In this document: positions 44,644 to 54,304 of the stretch, piece by piece
Layout: every line of letters begins with the position of its first letter
Position numbering within the stretch: position 1 is the stretch's first letter
Made by a program: the position numbers and the translations under genes
Source: Sphingobium limneticum
GTDB taxonomy: Bacteria > Pseudomonadota > Alphaproteobacteria > Sphingomonadales > Sphingomonadaceae
Direction: 5' to 3'
Assembly: GCF_008710155.1 (NCBI RefSeq)
Contig: NZ_VYPZ01000008.1
Location: 161,911 to 225,910, forward strand
DNA: 64,000 nucleotides
The notes under the pieces: model-generated
What the model was told of the DNA's origin: nothing
Seen by the model: the letters and a program-made list of their open reading frames with translations, nothing else
Database searches by the model: none

Positions 44644-44708
44644 CCCGTAGTCGACGCCCTCTGGATAGATCATTGGAACGAGATAAGGGACGGAGAGGAC
44701 AGGACGAT

Positions 44709-45665
44709 ATGAAGCGCATCTTGATGGCCGGGCTGATGCTGCTGCCTGCCGCCGCCCATGCCGAAACCCTCTATGTCTCCAACGAACGGGGCAACAGCGT
44801 CAGCGTGATCGATGCTGCATCCGGCACCGTCACCGCGACATGGCCGGTGGGCGGCCGGCCGCGCGGCATTACCCTGTCGAAGGACGGCCAATATCTCTAT
44901 CTGTGCGCCAGCCTGGACCATGCGGTGCAGGTGATCGAGCGGGCAACCGGCAAGGTCGTCGCCGAACTGCCGTCCGGGCAAGACCCGGAGCAATTTTTCC
45001 TGTCGCGCGACGGCAAGACCTTGTTCGTCGCCAATGAGGATGACGCTGCACTGACTGCGATCGACCTCGCCACCCGCACCGTCGCCTTCCAGGTCGATGT
45101 CGGCGGCGAACCGGAAGGCGTGGCGCAAAGCCTGGATAGCCAGTGGGTCGTGGTCACGTCCGAAGAGGATAATGTCGTCAACTGGATCGATCTGAAAACG
45201 AAGACGATGGTGGCCGAAACGCCGGTCGACCTGCGGCCACGCCATGTCGAATTTACCGGCGACGGCAAGCAGCTGTGGGTCGCGGCGGAGGTGGGCGGTA
45301 CCGTACAGATCATCGACACAGCCACCCGGCAGGTGAGCGAGACGCTGCACTTCGCCATTCCCGGCATCCCCGAGCATCGCATCCTGCCCTGTGGCATCCG
45401 CTTCACGCCCGATGGCAAGACCGCCGTGATCGCTCTGGGCCGCGCCGATCATGTCGCGCTGGTCGATGTCGCGACCCGCAAGGTGCGCAGCTATGTGCCG
45501 GTCGGCAAGCGCGTCTGGCATATCGCTATCGGCGCCGACGGCGCCCATGCCTATGCCGCCAATGGCCTTTCGGACAATGTCTCCGTGATCGATCTGGCCA
45601 AGGCGGCCGTGACCGGCACGATCGCGGTCGGCGCCGCGCCGTGGGGCATCGTCGCCGCGCCCTGA
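44709..45665 (+). CDS. PQQ-dependent catabolism-associated beta-propeller protein
   Basis: A 318-residue secreted protein (signal MKRILMAGLMLLPAAAHA) made of YVTN-type propeller repeats (TLYVSNERGNSVSVIDAASG, YLYLCASLDHAVQVIERATG, AYAANGLSDNVSVIDLA). This is the propeller family found with quinoprotein alcohol dehydrogenases; its role is unknown. GAGAGGA precedes ATG 44709. In Pseudomonas it is often next to an ABC exporter, which is absent here. Confidence 0.88.
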   Translation: MKRILMAGLMLLPAAAHAETLYVSNERGNSVSVIDAASGTVTATWPVGGRPRGITLSKDGQYLYLCASLDHAVQVIERATGKVVAELPSGQDPEQFFLSRDGKTLFVANEDDAALTAIDLATRTVAFQVDVGGEPEGVAQSLDSQWVVVTSEEDNVVNWIDLKTKTMVAETPVDLRPRHVEFTGDGKQLWVAAEVGGTVQIIDTATRQVSETLHFAIPGIPEHRILPCGIRFTPDGKTAVIALGRADHVALVDVATRKVRSYVPVGKRVWHIAIGADGAHAYAANGLSDNVSVIDLAKAAVTGTIAVGAAPWGIVAAP

Positions 45666-45788
45666 TTCGCGCCGCGCCCGGCCTGCTGTCCGAAGGGACG
45701 AGAACCTAAGTCCAATTTCTCCCCTCCCCCTTCCGCCGCACTCTCCGCCCCAGCCGGAGACAAGCTGGCGATATACAGGGAGGATGAT

Positions 45789-47186
45789 ATGAAAGGGACG
45801 TTGCGCCTGATGGGCGCGGCTGGAGCATTGATGCTCGCCGCCACCGCAGCACCGGCCATGGCCGGCACCACCGCAGACCTGCTGAAGCGGCTGCATGAAA
45901 AGGGCATCCTGACCGACGACGAATATCAGGAACTGGCGAAGGGGCAGAGCGCCGAGGCCACGCAGACGGCCGCTGCGCCTGCCCCGGCGGTGACACCCGA
46001 TGCATCGGGCGGTGCGGGCTATGTGCGCATGACCGATAGCGGCGTCGGCCTCCAGATCGGTGACGTGACGTTGAAATTCTCCGGCTCCGTCAACGGCTTC
46101 TATGTGCATGACAATGGCGATACGCCCAGCGCCACGACGACGGTGACGGGCGGAGTCGCCACGGTGGGCGGCAACAGCTCGGCCATTCGCAACGGCCTGC
46201 TGCCCGGCTTCCTGAAGGTGGAAGCCTCCACCAGCCTGGATGGCTGGGACGTGGGCGCGCATTTCGGCATGTATCCGGGTATCAACTCGGTCAGCTATGT
46301 CGGCGGTGGTGCCAATAGCGGCGGCAATCCCCGTGCGCTTCAGACCGCCGGGATCGACTTTCGCCAGACCTACCTGACCTTTGGTCGCGCCAGCTTCGGC
46401 GAAGTGAAAATCGGCCGCGACATCGGGCTGTTCCAGTCCGAATCGATCCTGAACGACATCACCTTGCTGTCGTCGGGTACGCCAGCGGGCAATGTCGCCC
46501 CGTCCAACACGACGCTGGGCCGCATCGGCACCGGTTACATCTACACCGATTTCCAGCCGCAAATCACCTATACCACGCCCAATTTCAGCGGCTTTACCGC
46601 CAGTGTCGGGATTTTCGAGCCGCTGTCGTCGCTGACCGGTCCCGAAGAATCGAACAAGCAGCCGGGTTTCCAGGCCAAGTTCGTTTATGACGGCAAATTT
46701 GGCGACGTCGGCACGCGCCTTTGGGTTTCGGGTCTATCGCAAAAGCATAATGTGATCGCAGGTCCGGACTATACCGGCTGGGGCTGGGATGCGGGCGCCA
46801 AGGTCACATTCGGTCCGGTCACTATGGTCGGCACCTATTATGACGCATCGGGCCTTGGCACCACGGCGCTCAACCTGTTCGACACCGACGGGATCGGCAA
46901 CAAGCGCGACAGCCATGGCTTCTACCTGCAAGGCCTGACGACCTTTGGCAAATTTTCGGTCGGCGGCAGCTATGGCGAAAGCAATCTCGATTATGCCAAC
47001 ACGGCCGATGCGCTGGCCAATCCCACGCTGGTCGACAAGAATAGCAGCTGGGTCGGGCAGGTCCGCTATGGCCTGAACAGCTGGGTGACGTTGCTGGGCG
47101 AATATATCAACACCCGGTCGAAAGCCCATAACGGCAACAAGGCGACGTCGGACGCCATTGCGGCGGGCGCGATTCTGTTCTTCTGA
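45789..47186 (+). CDS. Outer membrane porin-like protein
   Basis: The 465-residue protein has a Sec signal (ending APAMAG), a short helical segment (TTADLLKRLHEKGILTDDEYQELAKG, SHOCT-like), an Ala/Pro linker, and a C-terminal beta-barrel (about 85-465: VTLKFSGSVNGFYVH..., ending AAGAILFF with a terminal Phe). It probably lets small solutes such as alcohols pass the outer membrane. GGGAGGA precedes ATG. A degenerate operator-like sequence lies near 45703 and a terminator follows. Confidence 0.85.
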   Translation: MKGTLRLMGAAGALMLAATAAPAMAGTTADLLKRLHEKGILTDDEYQELAKGQSAEATQTAAAPAPAVTPDASGGAGYVRMTDSGVGLQIGDVTLKFSGSVNGFYVHDNGDTPSATTTVTGGVATVGGNSSAIRNGLLPGFLKVEASTSLDGWDVGAHFGMYPGINSVSYVGGGANSGGNPRALQTAGIDFRQTYLTFGRASFGEVKIGRDIGLFQSESILNDITLLSSGTPAGNVAPSNTTLGRIGTGYIYTDFQPQITYTTPNFSGFTASVGIFEPLSSLTGPEESNKQPGFQAKFVYDGKFGDVGTRLWVSGLSQKHNVIAGPDYTGWGWDAGAKVTFGPVTMVGTYYDASGLGTTALNLFDTDGIGNKRDSHGFYLQGLTTFGKFSVGGSYGESNLDYANTADALANPTLVDKNSSWVGQVRYGLNSWVTLLGEYINTRSKAHNGNKATSDAIAAGAILFF

Positions 47187-47194
47187 CCCGCTGT

Positions 47195-47211
47195 TCGACC
47201 CAAGGAACAAT
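47195..47211 (+). promoter_or_regulatory. Degenerate operator-like sequence before second TonB receptor
   Basis: TCGACCCAAGGAACAAT differs from TTGRCC-N3-GGT-N3-AT at two positions. It lies 90 bases before the receptor start, but the porin terminator stands between them, so it would have to act at a distance or be chance. Confidence 0.25.
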
Positions 47212-47223
47212 GTCGCGGGGCGA

Positions 47224-47254
47224 GGGCCGCATCCTACAAAGGATGCGGCCCTTT
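47224..47254 (+). terminator. Intrinsic terminator after porin
   Basis: GGGCCGCATCC (47224-47234) and GGATGCGGCCC (47241-47251) form a perfect 11-bp stem with loop TACAAA, followed by TTT. Confidence 0.85.
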
Positions 47255-47301
47255 CCATTACAAGGCTTGAAAAACAAGCCGAGGGGCGCGAGGGGATCGT
47301 C

Positions 47302-49317
47302 ATGAAACATATCATTCTGCCCGCCGTCCTGCTGGCCATTCCGACCGTCGCATTCGCCCAGGCGCCAGACGACGCTGCAGCGGATTCATCCACCATCATC
47401 GTCACCGGCGAAGGGCTGGAACTGCCGCCGGGTACGCCGGCCTATGGATCGGTCGTGATCGACCGACAACGGCTGCTGGACAGCGCATCGGGCCGGATCG
47501 AAAGCGTGCTGGGCGACGTGGCCGGCTTCCAGCAATTCCGCCGGTCGGACAGCCGATCGTCCAACCCATCGAATCAGGGCGCGACGCTGCGCGCGCTGGG
47601 TGGCAATGCGTCGAGCCGCACGCTGATGCTGCTGGACGGCGTGCCGATCGCCGATCCCTTTTTCGGCTATATCCCCTTCAGTGCGCTGGCGCCCGAACGA
47701 TTGTCGGTGGTGCGGGTGACGCGCGGTGGCGGCATTGGCGCCTTTGGCGCGGGCGCAGTCGCCGGCACGATCGAAATGGCCAGCGCCACGCGCGATCAGC
47801 TGCCCGACTTTTCAGCCAGCGCCTTCTACGGCAGTCGTGATTCGACCGAGCTGTCGGCCGGACTGACGCAGGATCTGGGTGGCGGCTATGTTTCGCTCTC
47901 AGGCCGCTGGGATCGTGGCGACGGTTTCCAGACCACGCCAAAGGATCAGCGCGTCGCTGCCACCGTGCCGGCCGCCTATGATGGCTGGTCTACCAATTTG
48001 CGGGCGGTCGCGCCCCTTTCCGCCACGTCGGAACTGCAATTCCGCGCGACCCTGTTCGAGGACAACCGCATATTGCGCTTCAAGGGCGCGGACAGCATGA
48101 GCCAGGGGCAGGACGCCAGCATCCGCTATATCAACCGTGGTGCGTGGCAGGTCGATGCGCTGGCCTATATCCAGGCGCGTAACTTCGCCAACATCGTCAT
48201 GTCCTCCTCGACCTTCCGCAAGTCGCTGGATCAGCGCAACACGCCGTCCACCGGCATCGGCGGCAAGATCGAGATCCGGCCGCCGGTGGGCGATGCGCAT
48301 ATGCTGCGGCTGGGCGTCGATACGCGTTTTGCGACGGGCGATATGTATGAGGACGCCTATAACGCCAATGTCGCGACCAATCCGCGCACCTTCCTGCGCC
48401 ATGCGGGTGGCGACCAGTGGACCACGGGCTTCTTCGTCGAAGATGACTGGACGCTCGGGCGTCTGGTCCTGACGGGCGGCGGACGGGCCGATCGCTGGTC
48501 GATCAGCAATGGCTTCTATCATCAGGCGAGCGCCACGACCGGCGCGACCACGGGCAGCGACTATGCCGATCGGTCCGACTGGGAATTTTCCGGCCGGGTC
48601 GGCGCACTTTACCATGCCAGCGACGCTTTCGCCCTGCGGGCATCGGCCTATAGCGGCTTCCGCCTGCCGACGCTGAACGAATTATATCGCCCCTTCGTCG
48701 TCTTCCCCATCACGACGCAGGCCAATGCGGCGCTGACCCCCGAAAAGCTGAAGGGCGCCGAAGCCGGGGTCGATCTGACGCCGATCGAGGGGATCACCTT
48801 GTCGGCCACCGCTTTCTACAATCGGCTGGACGATGCCATCGCCAACGTCACCGTCGCCACCAACACGCGTCAGCGCCAGAATGTCGACCGGATCGTCGCC
48901 AAGGGCGTCGAACTGACGGCCGCCGCCAAGCTGGGCGACTTCAACCTGTCCGCCTCCTACGCCTATAGCCACAGTCGCGTCCGTGCGCCCGGCGCTGCGT
49001 TCGACGGGTTCACGCCTGCGCAAACGCCGCGCCATGCCGCCAGTGCCACGGTCGCCTACAGCCCGGCCCATGGTCCATCGCTGTCGACCACGCTGCGCTA
49101 TGTCGCGAAACAATATGAGGACGATCTGCAAAGCGACGTGCTGCCCGATGCGCTGACGCTGGACGCTATCGCCCGCCTGCCGATCGGCCATGGCATCAGC
49201 CTGGTGGCGCGCGGCGAGAATCTGTTCGACGAAACGGTCGTGACCCGCAATGCCGGCGGATCGATGGACCTGGGCACGCCGCGCACCCTGTGGATCGGCG
49301 TCAGTTTCGGGCGCTGA
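47302..49317 (+). CDS. TonB-dependent outer membrane receptor
   Basis: The 671-residue receptor has a Sec signal (MKHIILPAVLLAIPTVAFAQ), a TonB box-like stretch (STIIVTGEG), a plug (about 40-155: GATLRALGGNASSRTLMLLDGVPIADPFFGY) and a barrel ending in aromatic Phe-x-Arg (WIGVSFGR). GAGGGGA precedes ATG 47302. It is the last large gene of the quinoprotein island and may import a metal complex, PQQ or another cofactor; the ligand is not predictable from sequence. Confidence 0.88.
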   Translation: MKHIILPAVLLAIPTVAFAQAPDDAAADSSTIIVTGEGLELPPGTPAYGSVVIDRQRLLDSASGRIESVLGDVAGFQQFRRSDSRSSNPSNQGATLRALGGNASSRTLMLLDGVPIADPFFGYIPFSALAPERLSVVRVTRGGGIGAFGAGAVAGTIEMASATRDQLPDFSASAFYGSRDSTELSAGLTQDLGGGYVSLSGRWDRGDGFQTTPKDQRVAATVPAAYDGWSTNLRAVAPLSATSELQFRATLFEDNRILRFKGADSMSQGQDASIRYINRGAWQVDALAYIQARNFANIVMSSSTFRKSLDQRNTPSTGIGGKIEIRPPVGDAHMLRLGVDTRFATGDMYEDAYNANVATNPRTFLRHAGGDQWTTGFFVEDDWTLGRLVLTGGGRADRWSISNGFYHQASATTGATTGSDYADRSDWEFSGRVGALYHASDAFALRASAYSGFRLPTLNELYRPFVVFPITTQANAALTPEKLKGAEAGVDLTPIEGITLSATAFYNRLDDAIANVTVATNTRQRQNVDRIVAKGVELTAAAKLGDFNLSASYAYSHSRVRAPGAAFDGFTPAQTPRHAASATVAYSPAHGPSLSTTLRYVAKQYEDDLQSDVLPDALTLDAIARLPIGHGISLVARGENLFDETVVTRNAGGSMDLGTPRTLWIGVSFGR

Positions 49318-49592
49318 CGACTATTTGGACGATCTTGATTCTAGCGGCGTTGTTGCCGGTCAATCTGGTCGCCTTCACCCTGTTTGCTATGGACAAGCGG
49401 CGCGCCCGGATGGGTTTGCGCCGCTTTTCCGAACGCACGCTGCTGCTGTGGGCCTTGATCGGAGGAACGCCCGGCGCGGTCCTTGGCCGCCACGTCTTTC
49501 GCCACAAGACACGCAAACAGCCTTTTTCGACGCTGCTCTGGCTGATCGCCGCGGCACAGGCGATGACGATCGCCGCATGGGCGATGATCTGA
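49290..49592 (+). CDS. DUF1294 family small membrane protein
   Basis: A 100-residue protein with three hydrophobic segments (about 14-35, 48-62, 82-98) separated by basic motifs DKRRARMGLRRFSERTLL and HVFRHKTRKQPF, matching DUF1294. The GTG 49290 start overlaps the end of the TonB receptor gene; TTG 49335 is an alternative that would shorten the N-terminus. Function unknown. Confidence 0.75.
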   Translation: MDRRQFRALTTIWTILILAALLPVNLVAFTLFAMDKRRARMGLRRFSERTLLLWALIGGTPGAVLGRHVFRHKTRKQPFSTLLWLIAAAQAMTIAAWAMI

Positions 49593-49615
49593 TTTCAGAT
49601 TGTCGGGGGGAGAAA

Positions 49616-49690
<75 letters not shown>

Positions 49691-49806
49691 ACTCTATTTC
49701 TGTTCCGATGCGCTATGTGCGCTTCGGAGGCCGGGCCTATGGCCGCCCTCGCTGCGCATGTCAAGGCGGGTTGCGGTCGATCATGCATTTTGCTTATGCG
49801 CATTGC

Positions 49807-49935
49807 ATGGCTGAAACGCAGGACGAGAAAAAGGCACGGTTGGCGCAGGCGCTGCGCGACAATCTGCGCAGGCGCAAAGCCCAAGCGCGGGAGAGCGCCG
49901 CGCCGCCCCCTCCCGCTGACAGGCCCGACGACTAG
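49807..49935 (+). CDS. Small conserved basic protein
   Basis: A 42-residue protein, MAETQDEKKARLAQALRDNL followed by RRRKAQARESAAPPPPADRPDD. The highly charged helix ending NLRRRKAQAR recurs in small sphingomonad proteins that I recall from related genomes. The ATG at 49807 is preferred; the frame upstream runs antisense through tRNA-Thr and is not coding. Function unknown. Confidence 0.65.
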   Translation: MAETQDEKKARLAQALRDNLRRRKAQARESAAPPPPADRPDD

Positions 49936-49938
49936 GCT

Positions 49939-51720
49939 TTAGAGCGGCGCACAGGCGGTTTTGAGCCAGGCCAGGGCATCGCCCTCCAGTTGCGGGCCGA
50001 CCAGGTCCAGCACGGCGGCATGATAGGCGTCGAGCCAGGCCTGTTCTTCACGGTCGAGCAGATCGGTCGCGATCAGCGTGCGGTCGATCGGTGCGAAGGT
50101 CAGCGTCTGGAAGCCCAGCATCGGCTTTTCCGCGCCGGGAACGTCGCGTTCCTCCACCAGCACCAGATTTTCGATGCGGATGCCATATTCGCCGGTCTTG
50201 TAATAACCCGGCTCGTTGGACAGGATCATGCCCGCTGCCAGCGGCTCGTCGCCACCGCCAAAGGTCGCGATCCGCTGCGGCCCTTCATGCACCGACAGGA
50301 AGCTGCCGACGCCATGGCCGGTGCCATGGGCATAATCCAACCCTTCGGCCCACAAATATTGGCGTGCCAGTGCGTCAAGTTGACCGCCGCGTGTGCCCTT
50401 GGGGAAGACCGCGCGGGCAAGCGCGATATGGCCCTTGAGCACCAGGGTGAAGCGATGGCGCATTTCGTCCGTCGGCGTGCCGATGGCCAGCGTGCGGGTC
50501 ACGTCGGTGGTGCCGTCGCGATACTGGCCACCTGAATCGACGAGATAGAGGCTGTTCAGCTCGATCGGACGATTCGTCTTCTCCTCGGCGCGATAGTGAA
50601 CGACCGCGCCGTTCGGGCCGGCGCCGCTGATCGTATCGAAGGACAGGTCTTCGAGCAGGCCGGTATCCTTGCGGAATGCCTCCAGCCGGTCGGAGGCGGA
50701 GAGTTCGGTGAGGCCGCCCTTGGGGGCTTCCACCGCGACCCAATGGAGAAAGCGGCTGAGCGCCGCGCCGTCGCGGGCCTGCGCGGCCTTATGCCCAGCT
50801 ATTTCGGTGTCGTTCTTGATCGCCTTGGGCAGGACGGCGGGGTCGCGCAGCGACAGGATCGTCGCGCCGCCAGCGTCCAGGCCGTTGAAGATCGCGGCGA
50901 CGGCCCGTTCGGGGTCTGCCACGACGGTCTTGCCCTCAAGGTCCGCCAGCGCATCGGCAAAGGCAGCGCGATCATGGATGCGCACCGCGTTGCCCAGATG
51001 CTGGGCGACGGCCTCGTCCATTTTCTCCGGCGCGACATAAAGGTCGGCGGTCGCATCGGCATGGACGATGGCATAAGCGAGCGCGACCGGGGTGCGTTCC
51101 ACATCCTTGCCGCGTATGTTGAAAGTCCAGGCGATCGAATCGAGGGCCGAAAGAACGACCGCGTCCGCCTTCTTCTCCGTCAGCCAGTCGGCCATGGCGG
51201 CGCGCTTTTCGGCGGCGGACTGACCGGCGAAACGATCGCCATGCACCACCAGCTTGGCATCGCTGGGCGCCGGGCGATCGGGCCAGACGGCATCGACCGG
51301 ATTGGTGTCGACGGCGACCAGTTCGGCGCCCTTCTGGCTCAGCGCTTCAGTCGCCTGAATCACCCAGGCACGGGTGTGAAGCCAGGGATCATAGCCAATG
51401 CGTGCACCCTGCCCGGCATGATCCTTCAGCCAGGCGGCAATGGACGTCTGCGGCACGCTTTCATATTGCCAGTGCGCGCCGTCCACCTGCTCGCGGACCT
51501 GAAGCGTGTAGCGGCCATCGATGAAGATCGCGGCTTCTTGCGGAAGCACCACCGCGCTACCCGCCGACCCCTGAAATCCCGTCAGCCAGGCAAGGCGCTG
51601 GGCATAGGCGCCGACATATTCGCTCATATGCTCGTCGGTCAGGGGGACCACGAAACCGTCCAGCGTCTGGCGCACCAGTTGCGCGCGCAGGGCCTTCAGG
51701 CGATCTTCATAACTGGACAT
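49939..51720 (-). CDS. Aminopeptidase P family (Xaa-Pro) metallopeptidase
   Basis: A 593-residue M24 peptidase that removes N-terminal residues before proline. Two creatinase-like N-terminal domains (1-300) precede the pita-bread catalytic domain with metal ligands in VDSGGQYRDGTTDVTRT, HGTGHGVGSFLSVHEGP, SNEPGYYKTGEYGIRIEN. This large three-domain form is cytosolic. Its stop lies 3 bases from the stop of the small basic protein gene (convergent). Confidence 0.93.
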   Translation of the reverse strand: MSSYEDRLKALRAQLVRQTLDGFVVPLTDEHMSEYVGAYAQRLAWLTGFQGSAGSAVVLPQEAAIFIDGRYTLQVREQVDGAHWQYESVPQTSIAAWLKDHAGQGARIGYDPWLHTRAWVIQATEALSQKGAELVAVDTNPVDAVWPDRPAPSDAKLVVHGDRFAGQSAAEKRAAMADWLTEKKADAVVLSALDSIAWTFNIRGKDVERTPVALAYAIVHADATADLYVAPEKMDEAVAQHLGNAVRIHDRAAFADALADLEGKTVVADPERAVAAIFNGLDAGGATILSLRDPAVLPKAIKNDTEIAGHKAAQARDGAALSRFLHWVAVEAPKGGLTELSASDRLEAFRKDTGLLEDLSFDTISGAGPNGAVVHYRAEEKTNRPIELNSLYLVDSGGQYRDGTTDVTRTLAIGTPTDEMRHRFTLVLKGHIALARAVFPKGTRGGQLDALARQYLWAEGLDYAHGTGHGVGSFLSVHEGPQRIATFGGGDEPLAAGMILSNEPGYYKTGEYGIRIENLVLVEERDVPGAEKPMLGFQTLTFAPIDRTLIATDLLDREEQAWLDAYHAAVLDLVGPQLEGDALAWLKTACAPL

Positions 51721-51830
51721 TGCACTTCCCTTGGATCATTCCGGCCTCTTGCGTTGGCCATAATGGCAACAACATAGAGGGACAGGCGCGCTTATTCCAG
51801 CGCAGCCCCCGTCTGAACCATGGATAGTTA

Positions 51831-53891
51831 ATGACCGATCACATGCAGCCTCCCGTCGCCGACCGCCGCCAGCACAGCTTCTCGCATCACGGCATCACGG
51901 TGGACGACCCTTATGCATGGCTGCGCGATCCGGGCTATCCCGATGTGAAGGACAAGGATGTCCTGGCCTATCTGGAGGCCGAAAATGGCTGGTTCGAAGG
52001 GGCGATGGCGCCGCACAAGCCTCTGCTCGACACGCTGTTCCAGGAGATGAAGGGGCGCATCAAGGAAGATGATCAGTCGGTTCCGCAAAAGGATGGCGAC
52101 TATATCTATTGGCGCGCTTTCGAGACGGGGGCGCAATATCGCAAATGGTATCGCAAGCCGTCCGCCGGCGGTGACGACCAACTGATATTGGACGAACCCG
52201 CACTGGCGGCGGGGCATGACTATTTCCGGCTGGGCGCCATGTCGGTCAGCCCGGATGGCCGCTATCTGGCCTACGCGATCGATACCAATGGCTCGGAGCG
52301 GTTCGAGGCGCGTATCAAGGATCTGTTCTCCGGCGAGATACTGCCCGAAGTGATCCCGGATACGCTGTCATCGCTGGTGTGGACGGCCGACAGCAAGGGG
52401 CTGCTCTACGGCCTGGCCAACGAGAATTGGCGGACCGACAATGCGCGGCTGCACTGGCTGGGCCAGAGCATCGAGAGCGATGTCGAACTGTTCCATGAGG
52501 ATGATGAAGGGTTCCGCGTCTCGATCGGCCTGACCTCTTCGGAAAAGTGGATCGTCATTGCGACCGGCGATCATGTGACCAGCGAAGCCTGGCTGATTCC
52601 GTCCGACGACCCGACCGCGACGCCACTGCTCGTGTCAGCGCGCAAGGCCGGCCGCGAATATGACGTCGATGAGCATGAGGGCACGCTCTACATCAAGACC
52701 AACGACAGCCATCCCAATTTCCGGCTGGTCAAGGCGACGCTGGAAGCGCCCGACCAGTGGACCGAAGTGATCGGCGCGGACGCGCATTTCTACCTGACCG
52801 ATTTCACCCTGTTCAAGGGTTTCTACGTCACCGAAGGGCGTCAGGACGGCCTGGACCAGATCGAATTGCGCGATTATGCGACGCACACGCCCAAGCGCAT
52901 CCCTTTCCCGGAAGCCAGCTATTCGGCTTCGCTGGACGACAATCCCGAATATGACGTGACCAAGCTGCGCATCGGCTATGAATCGATGGTCACGCCGGAC
53001 ACCATCTACGACTATCATCTGGACACGGGTGCTTTGGAGGTGCTGAAGGTCCAGGAAATCCCGTCGGGCTATGACGCCACCGGCTATGCGGCCGAGCGGC
53101 TGATGATCGCGGCGCGCGATGGCACGCAGATTCCCGTATCGATCGTTTATCCCAAGGATTTCCCACGCGACGGCAGCGCGCCGCTGCATCTTTATGGCTA
53201 TGGCGCTTATGGCATGGCGATGGAGCCGGGCTTTTCGACCAGCCGCCTGTCGCTGCTGGATCGCGGTTTCGCCTTTGCCATCGCCCATATTCGCGGTGGC
53301 GACGATCTGGGCCAGCAATGGTATCTGGACGGCAAGCTGGACAAGCGGGTCAATACCTTCACTGATTTCGTCGATGTCGCGAAGGGGCTGATCGATCTCG
53401 GCTATTCGTCGAAGGGCAAGATCAGCATTTCGGGCGGATCGGCCGGCGGCGAATTGATGGGTGCCGTGATCAATTCCGATCCCGACCTGTGGGGCGCTGT
53501 GGTGGCGCATGTGCCGTTCGTCGATGTGCTCAACACCATGCTGGACGAAACGCTGCCACTGACGCCGGGCGAATGGCCCGAATGGGGCAATCCGATCGAG
53601 GATGAGGCCGCGTTCCGCACCATCCAGAGCTATGATCCCTATACCCATGTCAGCGCGCAGGCCTATCCGCCGCTGATGGTCACGGCGGGCCTCAACGACC
53701 CGCGCGTTACCTATTGGGAACCGGCGAAGTGGGTGGCGAAGCTGCGGGCGACCAAGACGGACCAGAATATCCTGCTGCTCAAGACCAATATGGGCGCGGG
53801 CCATGGCGGCAAGTCGGGGCGATTCGAAAGCCTGCATGAGACGGCGGAGGAATTCGCGTTCATCCTGTGGCAATTGGGTGTGGAGGGCTGA
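51831..53891 (+). CDS. S9 family peptidase, oligopeptidase B type
   Basis: A 686-residue prolyl-oligopeptidase-family serine peptidase. An N-terminal propeller (about 75-410) covers the catalytic alpha/beta hydrolase domain with S537 (GGSAGGE), D623 (NDPRVTYWEP) and H658 (GAGHGGKSG). The family cuts short peptides after Lys/Arg. There is no signal peptide. The gene overlaps the next one by one base (TGATG). Confidence 0.93.
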   Translation: MTDHMQPPVADRRQHSFSHHGITVDDPYAWLRDPGYPDVKDKDVLAYLEAENGWFEGAMAPHKPLLDTLFQEMKGRIKEDDQSVPQKDGDYIYWRAFETGAQYRKWYRKPSAGGDDQLILDEPALAAGHDYFRLGAMSVSPDGRYLAYAIDTNGSERFEARIKDLFSGEILPEVIPDTLSSLVWTADSKGLLYGLANENWRTDNARLHWLGQSIESDVELFHEDDEGFRVSIGLTSSEKWIVIATGDHVTSEAWLIPSDDPTATPLLVSARKAGREYDVDEHEGTLYIKTNDSHPNFRLVKATLEAPDQWTEVIGADAHFYLTDFTLFKGFYVTEGRQDGLDQIELRDYATHTPKRIPFPEASYSASLDDNPEYDVTKLRIGYESMVTPDTIYDYHLDTGALEVLKVQEIPSGYDATGYAAERLMIAARDGTQIPVSIVYPKDFPRDGSAPLHLYGYGAYGMAMEPGFSTSRLSLLDRGFAFAIAHIRGGDDLGQQWYLDGKLDKRVNTFTDFVDVAKGLIDLGYSSKGKISISGGSAGGELMGAVINSDPDLWGAVVAHVPFVDVLNTMLDETLPLTPGEWPEWGNPIEDEAAFRTIQSYDPYTHVSAQAYPPLMVTAGLNDPRVTYWEPAKWVAKLRATKTDQNILLLKTNMGAGHGGKSGRFESLHETAEEFAFILWQLGVEG

Positions 53892-54286
53892 TGGCGTCCA
53901 GTTTCACCAAGCAGATCACCGCCTGTCCCGAGCATATCGACGAACTGGGCCATGTGAACAATGCGGTCTGGGTCCAGTGGATGGAGCAGGTGTCGGTCGA
54001 GCATTGGCGGCAGGATGCCGATCCCGCCCATGTCGATGCCTATATCTGGGTCGTGACCCGGCATGAGGTCGATTATCGCGGCAATGTGACGCAGGGTGAC
54101 GTGGTGACGGCGCGGACATGGATTCCCGAACCGCCACGGGGGGCGCGGTTCGACCGGCTGATCGAATTTACCGGGCCGGATGGCAAGGTGAAGGTTTCGG
54201 CCAAATCCACCTGGGCGATCATCGACAAGGCGACCGGCCGAATCCTGCGGGTTCCGGCCGAGGTGGCGGCCAACTTCATCGACTGA
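53891..54286 (+). CDS. Acyl-CoA thioesterase (4HBT hotdog fold)
   Basis: A 131-residue single hotdog domain protein with HIDELGHVNNAVWVQWMEQ, the 4-hydroxybenzoyl-CoA thioesterase family active-site region (Asp/Glu plus HVNN). Typically tetrameric and cytosolic, hydrolysing acyl-CoAs. The start overlaps the upstream S9 peptidase stop; translation is therefore probably coupled. The substrate is unknown. Confidence 0.9.
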   Translation: MASSFTKQITACPEHIDELGHVNNAVWVQWMEQVSVEHWRQDADPAHVDAYIWVVTRHEVDYRGNVTQGDVVTARTWIPEPPRGARFDRLIEFTGPDGKVKVSAKSTWAIIDKATGRILRVPAEVAANFID

Positions 54287-54304
54287 CCCCTTTCAGAGGA
54301 TCGG

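Noticed and set aside
45700..45716. Operator site before the porin (AACCTAAGTCCAAT)
   Set aside because: One base is missing in the core, so the GGT half and spacing are lost; kept only as a remark.
23762..49317. PQQ biosynthesis genes (pqqABCDE) within the quinoprotein island
   Set aside because: No short PqqA-like peptide with Glu-x3-Tyr and no PqqB, C, D or E homologue was found; they must be elsewhere or the cell takes up PQQ.
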